Assembly (NCBI GenBank): GCA_910578885.1
Contig: CAJTSH010000001.1
Coordinates: 1 to 64,000 of the forward strand
Reading direction: 5' to 3'
DNA from: an uncultured Lachnospiraceae bacterium
GTDB taxonomy: Bacteria; Bacillota; Clostridia; Lachnospirales; Lachnospiraceae
DNA: 64,000 nt
The position numbers and the translations under genes were made by a program. Of this stretch, positions 45,283-54,298 are shown piece after piece (the first letter of the stretch is position 1; the number at the start of each line of letters is the position of its first letter). The notes below the pieces were generated by a model that was not told the origin of the DNA, ran no database searches, and worked only from the letters and a program-made list of their open reading frames with translations.

Positions 45283-45311
45283 ATTCTACATTTTATACCA
45301 TATATTGTCAA
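45283..45311 (-). promoter_or_regulatory. promoter of the toxin-like mRNA
   Basis: Minus strand TTGACA (45306-45311), 17 bases, TAGAAT (45283-45288). The leader begins AAAAAGGTACTACCC, nearly the same as the 5' part of the opposing RNA. Confidence 0.75.
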
Positions 45312-45412
45312 TTGAATAAACCTTTTCAACAAAAAAATGCGGGTGAAAACACACCGTCCACCCACACTCAAAATCCTTACCCTATTCTCTTTAGAAGCAA
45401 CTCCATGTCCTG

Positions 45413-46612
45413 CTACAGCGTTTCCACAATTGCCTTGCACAATGCATCCATCTGCTCCTCCTGTTCTGATTTCAAAGCAGACTTCACAGATATCTGGGCA
45501 TCCAAAATCGTCATATCCTTCAGCTCTTCCACCTTAGCGCGCATCTGCTTTGCCGCAGTCGCCGCCCATGTTCCGTTATCCATAAATGCTACGGTACGTT
45601 TCTGGACATTCAGTGCCTTCATATCCGTCAAAAGGTTCTCCATCACCGGATAAATCCCGCCATTATAAGTAGGCGCTGCCAGCACCAAATGACTCGCACG
45701 GAAAATCTCTGAAATCAGCTCGGAAACATGGGTATTTGAGACATCATATACCGCAATGTTCTTAACGCCGGCGTCCGCAAGTTTGCCTGCCAGTACATTT
45801 GCCATATTCTCCGTATTGCCGTACATTGACGCATAAGCAATCACCACCGCCTGATTTTCCGGTTCGTAGCTGCTCCATTTGTTATATTTATCCAGAATAT
45901 AGCCTAAATCACTGCGCCAGATCGGACCATGTAGCGGACAGATCATCTCAATCTCCAAGCCCGCCGCCTTTTTTAGCAGAGCCTGTACCTGAACTCCGAA
46001 TTTTCCAACAATATTCGTGTAATAACGTCTCGCATCATCCAGCCATTCTCTGTCAAAATCCAGTTCATCATTGAAAATATTTCCCGGCAGTGCACCGAAA
46101 GAGCCAAAACCGTCTGCGGAAAAGAGGATTTTTTCCTTAGAATCATAAGTCACCATAACCTCCGGCCAGTGTACCATCGGCGCCATGACAAAATGAAGAG
46201 TATGGCTTCCGCAATCAAAAGTATCCCCTTCCTTTACTTCTATTTTCCTATCCTCAATATCGAAAGCAAAGAACTGTCCCATCATCTGAAATGTCTTGGC
46301 ATTTCCGATAATTTGAACATCCGGATATCTTCTCACCAATTCCCCAATCAAAGCACAATGATCAGGCTCCATATGATTCACCACCAGATAATCCAAAGAC
46401 CTTCCGGCTAAAACATATTCCACATTCTCAAAAAACTGCTCAGAAACTGCCTTATCCGCCGTATCCAGCAAAACCGTCTTCTCATCCATTAAGAGGTACG
46501 CATTATAGGATACTCCCCGCTTAATCGGAAAAATATTTTCAAACAAAGCAAGTCTTCTGTCATTTCCACCCACCCAATAAATGTCTTCTGTCACTTTTCT
46601 TACGTTATGCAT
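45413..46612 (-). CDS. FprA-type flavodiiron protein
   Basis: About 399 residues from ATG at 46612, preceded by AAAGGATG. The N-terminal beta-lactamase-like domain has the diiron ligands His80-x-Glu82-x-Asp84-His85 (HMEPDH), another His in MVHWPEV, and PLHGPIW; the C-terminal flavodoxin domain binds FMN (YASMYGNTENMA). These proteins reduce O2 to water or NO to N2O and protect anaerobes. There is no rubredoxin domain or gene beside it, so the electron donor is elsewhere. Confidence 0.94.
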   Translation of the reverse strand: MHNVRKVTEDIYWVGGNDRRLALFENIFPIKRGVSYNAYLLMDEKTVLLDTADKAVSEQFFENVEYVLAGRSLDYLVVNHMEPDHCALIGELVRRYPDVQIIGNAKTFQMMGQFFAFDIEDRKIEVKEGDTFDCGSHTLHFVMAPMVHWPEVMVTYDSKEKILFSADGFGSFGALPGNIFNDELDFDREWLDDARRYYTNIVGKFGVQVQALLKKAAGLEIEMICPLHGPIWRSDLGYILDKYNKWSSYEPENQAVVIAYASMYGNTENMANVLAGKLADAGVKNIAVYDVSNTHVSELISEIFRASHLVLAAPTYNGGIYPVMENLLTDMKALNVQKRTVAFMDNGTWAATAAKQMRAKVEELKDMTILDAQISVKSALKSEQEEQMDALCKAIVETL

Positions 46613-46651
46613 ATGCTTCATCCTTTCCAAGCCATTATTTTTATACCGTCT

Positions 46652-49219
46652 TTATTTTCTTCCACAGCACTGCTTATACTTTTTACCGCTTCCACACGGA
46701 CAAGGATCATTCGGATAAATCTTTGCACTGTCACGTTTCTTTGGCGCATTCTGTGCCGTTTCATCCTTATTCGTTCCGGTCACCTTGGCAACCTCTTCCC
46801 TCTCTACCTTCTGCTCCACACGGACATGGAAGAGAAGACGTACCGTATCCTCCTGAATCGCACTGATCATATTGTCAAACATATCAAAGCCGCTCATCTT
46901 GTATTCCACTAACGGGTCGCGCTGTCCATATGCCTGTAAGCCGATTCCCTGGCGAAGCTGATCCATATCGTCAATATGATCCATCCATTTTCTGTCAATC
47001 ACTTTCAGGAGAATGACGCGCTCCAGCTCACGAACCGCCTCCGGCTCCGTAAACTCCGCCTCTTTAACCTCATACAGCTTAACTGCCTGCTCTTTTAAGC
47101 TGTGCTTTAACTCTTTGCTATTCTTGTAGGAAGATACCTTATCCTTTGCCATCGGCTCCAATGGAATAATCGGAAGTAAGAGCTGGTTCAGCTCGTTCAA
47201 ATCCCATTCATCCACTGACACATCCGGCGAAATGCAGGTGTCAACCGTATTCTCCACACGATCCGTAATCATCTTGTAAATTACATCCCGCATACTCTCG
47301 CCGTTCAGCACACGGAGGCGCTCTGCATAGATAATCTCTCTCTGGTCATTCATGACCTGATCATATTCCAACAAGTTCTTACGGATTCCAAAGTTATTGC
47401 CCTCAATCTTCTTCTGTGCCTTCTCAATAGCATCGGACAACATCTTGTGCTGAATCTGTTCTCCTTCCGGAATTCCAAGAGTATTGAACATGCTTACCAA
47501 TTTCTCTGAGCCAAACAGACGCATCAGATCGTCCTCCAAGGAAATGAAGAACTGGGATTCTCCCGGATCTCCCTGGCGTCCTGAACGCCCGCGCAGCTGA
47601 TTATCAATACGTCTGGACTCATGCCGTTCCGTACCGATAATCTTTAGGCCGCCGGCTGCCTTAGATTCATCATCCAACTTAATATCCGTACCACGGCCCG
47701 CCATATTGGTTGCAATCGTCACAGAACCATGTACACCGGCCTGCGCAACAATTTCAGCCTCTAATTCATGGAATTTTGCATTCAAAACCTTATGCTGAAT
47801 TCCACGCTTATTTAACATTTTACTGATCAATTCGGAAGTCTCAATGGTAATCGTACCGACAAGCACCGGCTGTCCCTTTGCATGAGCTGCCTCGACCTCA
47901 TCCGCAACTGCCTTAAACTTCTCTTTCTTGGTCTTATATACCGCATCCTGATGATCCACGCGGGCAACTGGACGGTGGGTCGGAATCTCGATAACATCCA
48001 TTCCATAAATATCACGGAACTCCTTCTCCTCCGTCAATGCCGTACCGGTCATACCGGATTTCTTTTCATATTTATTGAAGAAATTCTGGAAAGTAATCGT
48101 TGCAAGTGTCTTGCTCTCACGTTTTACCTTCACATGCTCCTTCGCCTCTATTGCCTGATGCAGTCCGTCAGAATACCGACGCCCCGGCATAATACGTCCG
48201 GTAAATTCGTCTACGATCAGAACCTCGTCATCTTTTACCACATAATCCTGATCACGGAACATCAGATTGTGCGCACGCAGCGCAAGAATAATGTTATGCT
48301 GGATTTCCAGATTGTCCGCATCCGCAAGGTTTTCAATATGGAAAAATTGCTCCACCTTATGCACGCCCTGAGCGGTCAGATTTACAACCTTGTCCTTCTC
48401 ATTTACAATAAAATCTCCGTCCTCTTCCACTTCCACGCCCATGATAGCGTCCATCTTCGAATATTCTCCGGTACCCTCGCCCCGCGTCATCTGGCGCGCC
48501 AAAATATCACACGCCTCATATAAACGGGTAGATTTCCCACTCTGACCGGAAATAATGAGCGGCGTTCTTGCCTCGTCAATCAACACAGAATCGACCTCGT
48601 CGACGATTGCATAGTGAAGACCTCTTTGTACAAGCTGCTCCTTGTAAATTACCATATTATCTCTCAGATAATCAAAACCCAATTCGTTATTGGTCACATA
48701 GGTAATATCACATCCATATGCTTCCCGGCGCTCGTCGTTATCCATTGAATTTAAAACAACGCCTACGGTCAGTCCTAAGAACTGATGAACCTGTCCCATC
48801 CACTCGGCGTCACGTTTTGCCAGATAATCATTGACCGTTACAATGTGAACTCCCTTTCCTTCCAGTGCGTTCAGATATGCGGGAAGCGTTGACACCAGTG
48901 TCTTTCCTTCACCTGTCTTCATCTCGGATATACGTCCCTGATGAAGAATCACCCCTCCAATCAGCTGCACCCGGTAATGCTCCAAACCAATCGCTCTTCT
49001 TGCCGCCTCGCGAACAGCCGCATAAGCCTCCGGAAGAATATCTTCCAGAGTCTTGCCCTCTTCCAATCTCTTCTTAAATTCCTTCGTCTTGTCCCTTAAC
49101 TGCTCGTCTGACAGCTCCATCATGGAAGAACGGTACGACTCAATCTTATCTACGATTGGATACACCCTTTTCAGCTCACGCTCACTATGGGTTCCAAAGA
49201 TTCTTTCTATTGCCTTCAT
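46652..49219 (-). CDS. secA: preprotein translocase ATPase SecA
   Basis: 855 residues, full length. Walker A MKTGEGKT near residue 100, DEAD-like DEVDSVLIDEART, the GTDIKLD and helicase motif region, and the C-terminal zinc-binding PCPCGSGKKYKQCC tail that contacts SecB-type partners and ribosomes. SecA drives export through SecYEG. It stands alone on the minus strand with a promoter holding a 16-bp palindrome between its boxes. Confidence 0.97.
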   Translation of the reverse strand: MKAIERIFGTHSERELKRVYPIVDKIESYRSSMMELSDEQLRDKTKEFKKRLEEGKTLEDILPEAYAAVREAARRAIGLEHYRVQLIGGVILHQGRISEMKTGEGKTLVSTLPAYLNALEGKGVHIVTVNDYLAKRDAEWMGQVHQFLGLTVGVVLNSMDNDERREAYGCDITYVTNNELGFDYLRDNMVIYKEQLVQRGLHYAIVDEVDSVLIDEARTPLIISGQSGKSTRLYEACDILARQMTRGEGTGEYSKMDAIMGVEVEEDGDFIVNEKDKVVNLTAQGVHKVEQFFHIENLADADNLEIQHNIILALRAHNLMFRDQDYVVKDDEVLIVDEFTGRIMPGRRYSDGLHQAIEAKEHVKVKRESKTLATITFQNFFNKYEKKSGMTGTALTEEKEFRDIYGMDVIEIPTHRPVARVDHQDAVYKTKKEKFKAVADEVEAAHAKGQPVLVGTITIETSELISKMLNKRGIQHKVLNAKFHELEAEIVAQAGVHGSVTIATNMAGRGTDIKLDDESKAAGGLKIIGTERHESRRIDNQLRGRSGRQGDPGESQFFISLEDDLMRLFGSEKLVSMFNTLGIPEGEQIQHKMLSDAIEKAQKKIEGNNFGIRKNLLEYDQVMNDQREIIYAERLRVLNGESMRDVIYKMITDRVENTVDTCISPDVSVDEWDLNELNQLLLPIIPLEPMAKDKVSSYKNSKELKHSLKEQAVKLYEVKEAEFTEPEAVRELERVILLKVIDRKWMDHIDDMDQLRQGIGLQAYGQRDPLVEYKMSGFDMFDNMISAIQEDTVRLLFHVRVEQKVEREEVAKVTGTNKDETAQNAPKKRDSAKIYPNDPCPCGSGKKYKQCCGRK

Positions 49220-49260
49220 TTGATACTCCTATTCGTCAATTTACTTACACAACTCTCTGT

Positions 49261-49289
49261 ATTGTACCACTAACGCGTTAGTGAAACAA
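49261..49289 (-). promoter_or_regulatory. secA promoter with a palindromic operator in the spacer
   Basis: Minus strand TTGTTT (49284-49289), 17 bases, TACAAT (49261-49266). The spacer holds the perfect palindrome CACTAACGCGTTAGTG (49268-49283), placed where a repressor would block RNA polymerase. Confidence 0.7.
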
Positions 49290-49482
49290 TACGAAATCTC
49301 GTAAACGAATTATGAATTTTTTATGAAATCAAAAAATCCGCCGGTGCGTCTGTAACATGAGGCCAAAGAGCCGCGGACGTCAAACAGTGAAAAACCATTT
49401 GTCATAACAGCTTTCCAGTGATATACTACATGAAGATAAATTATCTTAATTTCAATCATTACCCCCCGAAAGGAGCTCTTTT

Positions 49483-49746
49483 ATGACATTTTCGTATAAA
49501 ACTTCCGGAACTTGTTCCACACGAATTGACTTTGAAATTGATGAAAATATTTTAAAGAATGTTTCATTTACAGGCGGCTGCAATGGAAATCTCCAAGCAG
49601 TTTCCAAACTTGTGGAAGGGCTCCCTGTAGATGAAGTCATCAAAAAACTAGGCGGCATTTCCTGCAACGGACGCCCAACCTCCTGCGGCGACCAGCTTGC
49701 AAGAGCCTGTCAGACAGCATTATCAAGAATAAACGAAAACTCATAA
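49483..49746 (+). CDS. TSCPD-domain protein, TIGR03905 type
   Basis: 87 residues. The TSCPD domain is otherwise found at the end of B12-dependent ribonucleotide reductases. Cys residues lie in GTCSTRIDFEI, GGCNGNL, GISCNG and TSCGDQLARA, a pattern that may bind metal. The AGGAG site is seven bases upstream of the ATG, and a strong terminator follows. The protein is widespread in Clostridia; its role is unknown. Confidence 0.88.
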   Translation: MTFSYKTSGTCSTRIDFEIDENILKNVSFTGGCNGNLQAVSKLVEGLPVDEVIKKLGGISCNGRPTSCGDQLARACQTALSRINENS

Positions 49747-49761
49747 TTTGCGGTTTAGAAA

Positions 49762-49796
49762 AAATGAATGGGATTCCAATAATCCCATTCATTTTT
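49762..49796 (+). terminator. terminator of the TSCPD gene
   Basis: 14-bp perfect stem (49762-49775 with 49781-49794), 5-base loop, six T. Confidence 0.9.
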
Positions 49797-49909
49797 TGTG
49801 CTGTTTTTCATAATATTGTATACTTTTGTTATTTTTCTGAATATTTATATTATTCACACGCTTTATTTTGTGTATTAAAATATTTTTTCAAAATTTTCTG
49901 TTTTAATGC

Positions 49910-49938
49910 TTGACTTTTTGTTTTTTATTAGATATAAT
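49910..49938 (+). promoter_or_regulatory. strong promoter of a non-coding transcription unit
   Basis: TTGACT, 17 bases, TATAAT. It faces a 0.5-kb stretch with no reading frame of note and lies past the TSCPD terminator, so it is an independent promoter. Confidence 0.8.
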
Positions 49939-49945
49939 AAATTCA

Positions 49946-50455
49946 ACAAATCAAACAAACGAAATATACAGTAAAGAGGGTGATTCCACCAAAAACGTAA
50001 TCAAAACATCATAATCTAAGAAAGAGAGGTACGGTCCACCAGACACATAAGATGAATCATTAAGAGAAAAAGAAGAAACTGTATGTACACACAAAAGTAC
50101 AAAAAGGTTTCAGAAAAGGAAGGTACGGTCCAATGCACACATAAGACATTGATTACGATATATTAGATAAAAGATATCGTAAATCAAAAGAAGCAGACTT
50201 CAATTCACCTTCGGTTTGAGGATTCAGAATCGGAAAAAGAAACCATGAGGTAAATATACAAAAGAAAGTGGATGGAGAATCAGCCTAGAATCTGATATAT
50301 GATTCCAATCCAACGATACTCATAGGCAAACAACATTCAGGAGGACGGGTTCACGGACAGAAGATGAAAACTTTATGAAAAGGAAGGTACAGTCCAATGG
50401 ACAGCATAATTTAAAGGGCATCATCAAAGAGATAATCTTGATGGTGCCCTTGTCG
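49946..50455 (+). ncRNA. candidate structured non-coding RNA of about 510 nt
   Basis: The unit has a near-consensus promoter at 49910-49938 and a 14-bp terminator stem at 50414-50451. Between them no start codon with a ribosome site leads to a credible frame on either strand. The motif GGTACGGTCCA occurs at 50028-50038 and 50122-50132, and as GGTACAGTCCA at 50386-50396; copies two and three share about 24 bases starting GAAAAGGAAGGTAC. Several hairpins are visible, such as the arms TGATTACGATAT (50149-50160) and ATATCGTAAATCA (50174-50186), and GGAGAATCA with TGATTCC. It fits no large RNA class I can name (not OLE-, ROOL- or 6S-like by eye). The function is unknown. Confidence 0.6.
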
Positions 50456-50479
50456 TTGTATCATTTGCACAGAAAAAGA

Positions 50480-50516
50480 AAAAAGAGCTGCGCACTTATT
50501 CGTGCGACAGCCCTCT
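50480..50516 (-). terminator. terminator of the DUF1307 lipoprotein gene
   Basis: Nested stem with arms AGAGGGCTG and CAGCTCTTTTTT and an inner GCAC/GTGC, 12 bases past the stop, with a T-run on the minus strand. Confidence 0.85.
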
Positions 50517-50528
50517 TGTAAATCATTC

Positions 50529-50993
50529 TTATTCTACTTTCTCATATCCTTGAGCTTCCAATGCTGATCCACTAGCCTTCAAAGAGATGTTACTTCCTCC
50601 TGTCAGCTCCAAAAGGTTCTGATCAGCCAACGTCTGCGCAGCATCTCCAGTAGTATCAACCTCAATATTGAGCGTAATGCTGTCATCGCCAGAATCCATG
50701 CTGCACTTTACACCGTCTACTGCATTATACTGATCTACCATACCATCATAAAGAGTTTTGAGCTGTTCCTTCACATCATCTTCAAAGGAAGACACATCCA
50801 TCTCAATCTTCTCCACCAGCTTCTGAACCTTATCGCCCTTCGCTGTAAATGTCATGGTATCCACCATCTTAATTCCGCTCTCTTCCTGCTCGCCACGATA
50901 TGTAACAGTCTGCTCCTTGCCACCACAAGCTACTAATGCAAACATCATTACAAGTGCCAATAAACCGGTAACTACACGCTTCATTCTCTTCAT
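50529..50993 (-). CDS. DUF1307 (YehR-like) lipoprotein
   Basis: 154 residues. A lipobox LVAC at residues 20-23 follows a basic, hydrophobic signal; the mature part begins GGKEQTVTYRG and continues with the DUF1307 pattern seen in E. coli YehR and many Firmicutes lipoproteins (QEESGIKMVDTMTFTAKGD). It is a membrane-tethered extracellular protein of unknown role. It is convergent with the candidate non-coding RNA and has its own terminator. Confidence 0.87.
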   Translation of the reverse strand: MKRMKRVVTGLLALVMMFALVACGGKEQTVTYRGEQEESGIKMVDTMTFTAKGDKVQKLVEKIEMDVSSFEDDVKEQLKTLYDGMVDQYNAVDGVKCSMDSGDDSITLNIEVDTTGDAAQTLADQNLLELTGGSNISLKASGSALEAQGYEKVE

Positions 50994-51080
50994 TTCATGA
51001 TCTCCTTTTGTCGTTTTTTATATAATATTATTTATCCAATATGGATTTTACTCCCATACACACATTGTTGTCAAGTATTC

Positions 51081-53444
51081 TTATAATTTTCTCTTCCATC
51101 TATATTGTGCGCCGCACATTATCAGCAGCGCAGCTATTGCCACCGCTCCCCAGATTTCAATATTATTCACATCGTTAGTTTTCGGAAGTCTGCTTCCTGC
51201 CTTGCCAGTGGCAGGGATATTTCCGTCTCCTCCCGTAGATGTTACTTCCTCACTGTCTCCCTCCGCTTCAGGCGGCGTTACCGGCTCTGCCGGATTTTCT
51301 CCCGGTCCAGGATCTATCGGCTGCTCCATTTCCTCTGTCACCTCTACCTTGCAGGACGCCAGCAATCTGTCATCATAAACCGAATGCACACGAACAAATG
51401 ACGTCCCAGCTTTATTTCCGTGCAGAACTCCCTGCGCATTTACTGAAACTATGCTGTTATCCGATGACACAAAATAAATGTCCCTCAACTCTGCCGCGGG
51501 TGGAGCAATCGAAAACTCCATCTGCAGCTCTTCTCCTACCGGACAGGCAAACTTCCCGGTATCTGTAAGAAAATCAACAGCTTCTGCCTGCTGTCTGACG
51601 GAAACGCTGCATTCGGCTTTTATTGCAGGATTCTCCGCTGCCGAAGCATATATCACCGCCGTCCCCTTTCCGACCGCAGTTACATGTCCCTTTTCATCCA
51701 CCGCAGCAACAGAAACATCAGACGATTCCCATTGCACATTCGGATAGGACGCATTTTCCGGCGAAATTGCCGCTGTCAGGTCGGCCGTCTGCCCATTCCA
51801 CAGCTCCAAAGAGGAATCATTGAGCTGCAAAGATTGCACCTGCACCAGATAATCACTGGTAAATGCTTTTACCCGCGCTGTCGCACCGGATTGCGCCAAA
51901 TCCTGCCAAATTCCAGACTGATATGCAAAGCTCTCTCCAAAATCCACCTCATTGACAAAGGAAATCCAGTTCGCATTCGTATAGGTCTTATCGACAAAAA
52001 AGCTGATGTCCTTCCCGTTACTCTTAGAAAGTGTGATAACCACACTAAAAGTATCTCCTGCAGAAAGTATGACCTCTTCCTCTAAAGGAATGGTATAATA
52101 ACCCACAAAAGAAGTCTTGCCCGTAACCGGAGCCGAAAGCATCGGCGTTCCGCTCGCAGGATTCTGCAAATCTGCCGGATTTTTATAAATCTGCACGCTA
52201 TAGTCTACACTGACTGCAAACAAAGCTGCCGACACCGCCTCCAATGTCTGATAGCCGGTCTTTGCATCTGCCGGGACCGTAAATACATTGGCAATCGCAT
52301 CTCCGCTTGCCACCCGATATCCGGTATCTCCCGAGCCATTGTCCATATATGCGCCCGCACTTCCGTCATGCTGATAAACATATTCATAATCACCAGTCGC
52401 TTCAAAGTCGAAAATAAACGCCTTCGCTGTGCTGCTTACCAACGCTTTATCCTGATAAGAAATCCAGAAATATCCGTCATCCTCTGCACTCGTGCCATAA
52501 CTGTTCTTCACCAGCCATGCTCCATCCGCTCCCGGATTTGTCTTAAAATTGTCTGCACTGTAGGTATCGTCCCAGCCCACAATCGCTACTGCATGATTGA
52601 CACTGCTTGTCACATCATTATAATAAGCTGCATTTTCCTTCTGCATATAGTAAGCTGCGTAATACATGGAAATTCCGGCCGAACCATGCTGCATAATCTG
52701 CTGCTTCACCAGTGACTGATTCTGCTTCAAATTTATCCAGTATGCATTCTTCATATAAACTTCGCCTTCATAACCCGCCGTATCTACAATTTCACTTTCC
52801 CAGTCCTCATCTGCCGCCCTTTGTTCCCCGACCAGTCCTTTTGCCCCTGCCAGACCAAAGGTTGTAAAAATATGGTTACCTCCCACACCGCGATACCAGC
52901 CCAACGCTTCTGTCCTGTCTCCGGTAGTATTTCCAAGCGCATCTTCTTCCATGTGATAAAAGGAATATATCAGGTAATCTTCGGAAAAATCAGCAGTTTC
53001 TGCTGTAAGCACACTGCCGTTTACCGGAGTTTTTTCTGAAATCAAATCGGATTCCGCCATGCTGACGGCGCTGTACGCCCAGCAGGTGTTGTCCCGCTGA
53101 TTTTTTACAGAAGTCACATGCCCATAATCTCTGGCGTCATAACGGAGAGGGTACGCACTTGCCCACAGCAATGTCTGCTTTTCCAACATCTGTCCATCTT
53201 CGTCCGCGACGGCGTCTGAAGAAGTCTCTGACTGTCCCGCTTCATACTCCTCCAATGCCGGGACCTCTACGTCGTCCGCAATATAGCCCCTCTCCTCAGT
53301 CCCTTCCTCACATATTTCCATATTTTCAACTGTCCCCACAGCCGCTACGGAATGATTGAAATTCTTGTCTGTTCTATCGGTTCCCGCACCAAGTCCGATT
53401 GTTAACGCCAAAAGAACCAAACTCTGACTTATTCTTCTTTTCAT
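51081..53444 (-). CDS. cell-wall-anchored papain-family (C1) protease with Big_2 domains
   Basis: 787 residues: signal peptide (8-20 core), a pro-region to about 95, a C1-type peptidase with oxyanion Gln116, nucleophile Cys121 (NTCWAYSA), His284 (NHAVAIVGWDD) and Asn314 (LVKNSYGT), a lectin-like or jelly-roll linking domain, two Big_2 domains (about 545-700), a Pro/Glu stalk and a sorting signal LPKTN followed by a hydrophobic segment and RWKRKL. The catalytic set is complete. Sortase would fix it to peptidoglycan, where it could degrade host or dietary protein. No sortase gene is adjacent. Confidence 0.92.
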   Translation of the reverse strand: MKRRISQSLVLLALTIGLGAGTDRTDKNFNHSVAAVGTVENMEICEEGTEERGYIADDVEVPALEEYEAGQSETSSDAVADEDGQMLEKQTLLWASAYPLRYDARDYGHVTSVKNQRDNTCWAYSAVSMAESDLISEKTPVNGSVLTAETADFSEDYLIYSFYHMEEDALGNTTGDRTEALGWYRGVGGNHIFTTFGLAGAKGLVGEQRAADEDWESEIVDTAGYEGEVYMKNAYWINLKQNQSLVKQQIMQHGSAGISMYYAAYYMQKENAAYYNDVTSSVNHAVAIVGWDDTYSADNFKTNPGADGAWLVKNSYGTSAEDDGYFWISYQDKALVSSTAKAFIFDFEATGDYEYVYQHDGSAGAYMDNGSGDTGYRVASGDAIANVFTVPADAKTGYQTLEAVSAALFAVSVDYSVQIYKNPADLQNPASGTPMLSAPVTGKTSFVGYYTIPLEEEVILSAGDTFSVVITLSKSNGKDISFFVDKTYTNANWISFVNEVDFGESFAYQSGIWQDLAQSGATARVKAFTSDYLVQVQSLQLNDSSLELWNGQTADLTAAISPENASYPNVQWESSDVSVAAVDEKGHVTAVGKGTAVIYASAAENPAIKAECSVSVRQQAEAVDFLTDTGKFACPVGEELQMEFSIAPPAAELRDIYFVSSDNSIVSVNAQGVLHGNKAGTSFVRVHSVYDDRLLASCKVEVTEEMEQPIDPGPGENPAEPVTPPEAEGDSEEVTSTGGDGNIPATGKAGSRLPKTNDVNNIEIWGAVAIAALLIMCGAQYRWKRKL

Positions 53445-53523
53445 CCTCTATTCCTACTATATGTATTGCTTTCTGTTACTGCTGCAACCGCCAGCCTGCT
53501 TCCTGCCACACACTCTCAGAACC

Positions 53524-53976
53524 CTATTCTGCCTCCAGCGATACTTCCATTTCCCGTACTTCCATACCCACGCTGTTCTTGTCTTTGGAATACATATCTA
53601 AAAGAGTTTCCCATAAGTGATGTATTCTGTCCGCTAATACCGCAGAGGTTTCCACTGCATACGGAGCCAGTTCATCCAACCGGAAAATCCGCATGGCAAG
53701 CGGCGGAAGAAATACAAGATTCGTGCTTCGTGTCTTTTCTCCGGCAGTCTCTATGTTTTCATAGGTTATCATGGAGAATTCTTCTCCCCGAAATTCACAG
53801 TTGTATGCTGTATAACACTCGTCTACCGTCCATATTTCTCCGTCCGCCTCTACAGTAGGCTTCTCTGCCGGATCACGGTATTCGGATGTTGCTACCTCTA
53901 AACGCCACTTCAATTTTCCTTTTTCTGTCTCCTTTTGCATGTCTGTCAACATTACATTTAAAGCTTCTGCCGTCAT
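53524..53976 (-). CDS. hypothetical protein, 150 residues
   Basis: ATG at 53976 is chosen for AAAGGAAG seven bases upstream; an upstream in-frame ATG lies in repeat DNA. The protein is acidic and soluble with no signal peptide (TDMQKETEKGKLKWRLEV..., YENIETAGEKTRSTNLVFLPP). I do not recognise a family. The pattern of long strands suggests a small alpha/beta protein. It follows a tract of 120-bp tandem repeats and precedes the wall protease gene on the same strand. Confidence 0.65.
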   Translation of the reverse strand: MTAEALNVMLTDMQKETEKGKLKWRLEVATSEYRDPAEKPTVEADGEIWTVDECYTAYNCEFRGEEFSMITYENIETAGEKTRSTNLVFLPPLAMRIFRLDELAPYAVETSAVLADRIHHLWETLLDMYSKDKNSVGMEVREMEVSLEAE

Positions 53977-54006
53977 GTTTTTTCTTCCTTTCTGTTCTTT
54001 CTTTTT

Positions 54007-54283
54007 CGCGTCCGCAGTGACAGCCCTCAAACGAAAGCATTGTTTCGTCCGCAGTGACAGCCCTCAAACGATAATACTGTTTGAGGGCTGAGGGCTTCGC
54101 CCTATAAAACCGAAAACCTGCAAATATCTTCGTGTAAACACGCATTGTATCTTGATTTCTGGTTTCGTCCGCAGTGACAGCCCTCAAACGATAATGCTGT
54201 TTGAGGGCTGAGGGCTTCGCCCTATAAAACCAGAAACCTGCAAATATCTTCGTGTAAACACGGATATTTGCAGGTTTCCGGTT
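54007..54283. repeat. 120-bp tandem repeats with internal hairpins
   Basis: Two nearly identical 120-bp units start at 54043 and 54163, with a partial third copy of about 35 bp at 54007. Each holds a perfect 12-bp hairpin CAGCCCTCAAAC...GTTTGAGGGCTG and a second GAGGGC..GCCCT stem. They fill the 322-base gap between the LiaF-like and hypothetical genes. Confidence 0.85.
54228..54283 (-). terminator. long hairpin after the LiaF-like gene
   Basis: A stem of about 21 bp with one mismatch (arms CCTGCAAATATC and its complement plus flanks), loop about 14, then TTTTA on the minus strand. Half of it lies within the second repeat unit. Confidence 0.75.
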
Positions 54284-54298
54284 TTACACTGCTCAGGT

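Noticed and set aside
49946..50455. Hidden small proteins in the non-coding unit
   Set aside because: I checked the ATG codons on the plus strand by eye; none combines a ribosome site with a frame longer than a few codons.
53873..54187. A 104-codon minus-strand frame through the repeats
   Set aside because: It consists of translated repeat DNA in a frame different from the gene downstream and has no ribosome site.
54007..54283. Possible CRISPR array in the repeat tract
   Set aside because: Only two full 120-bp units exist, directly adjoining and without unique spacers, and no cas genes are present.
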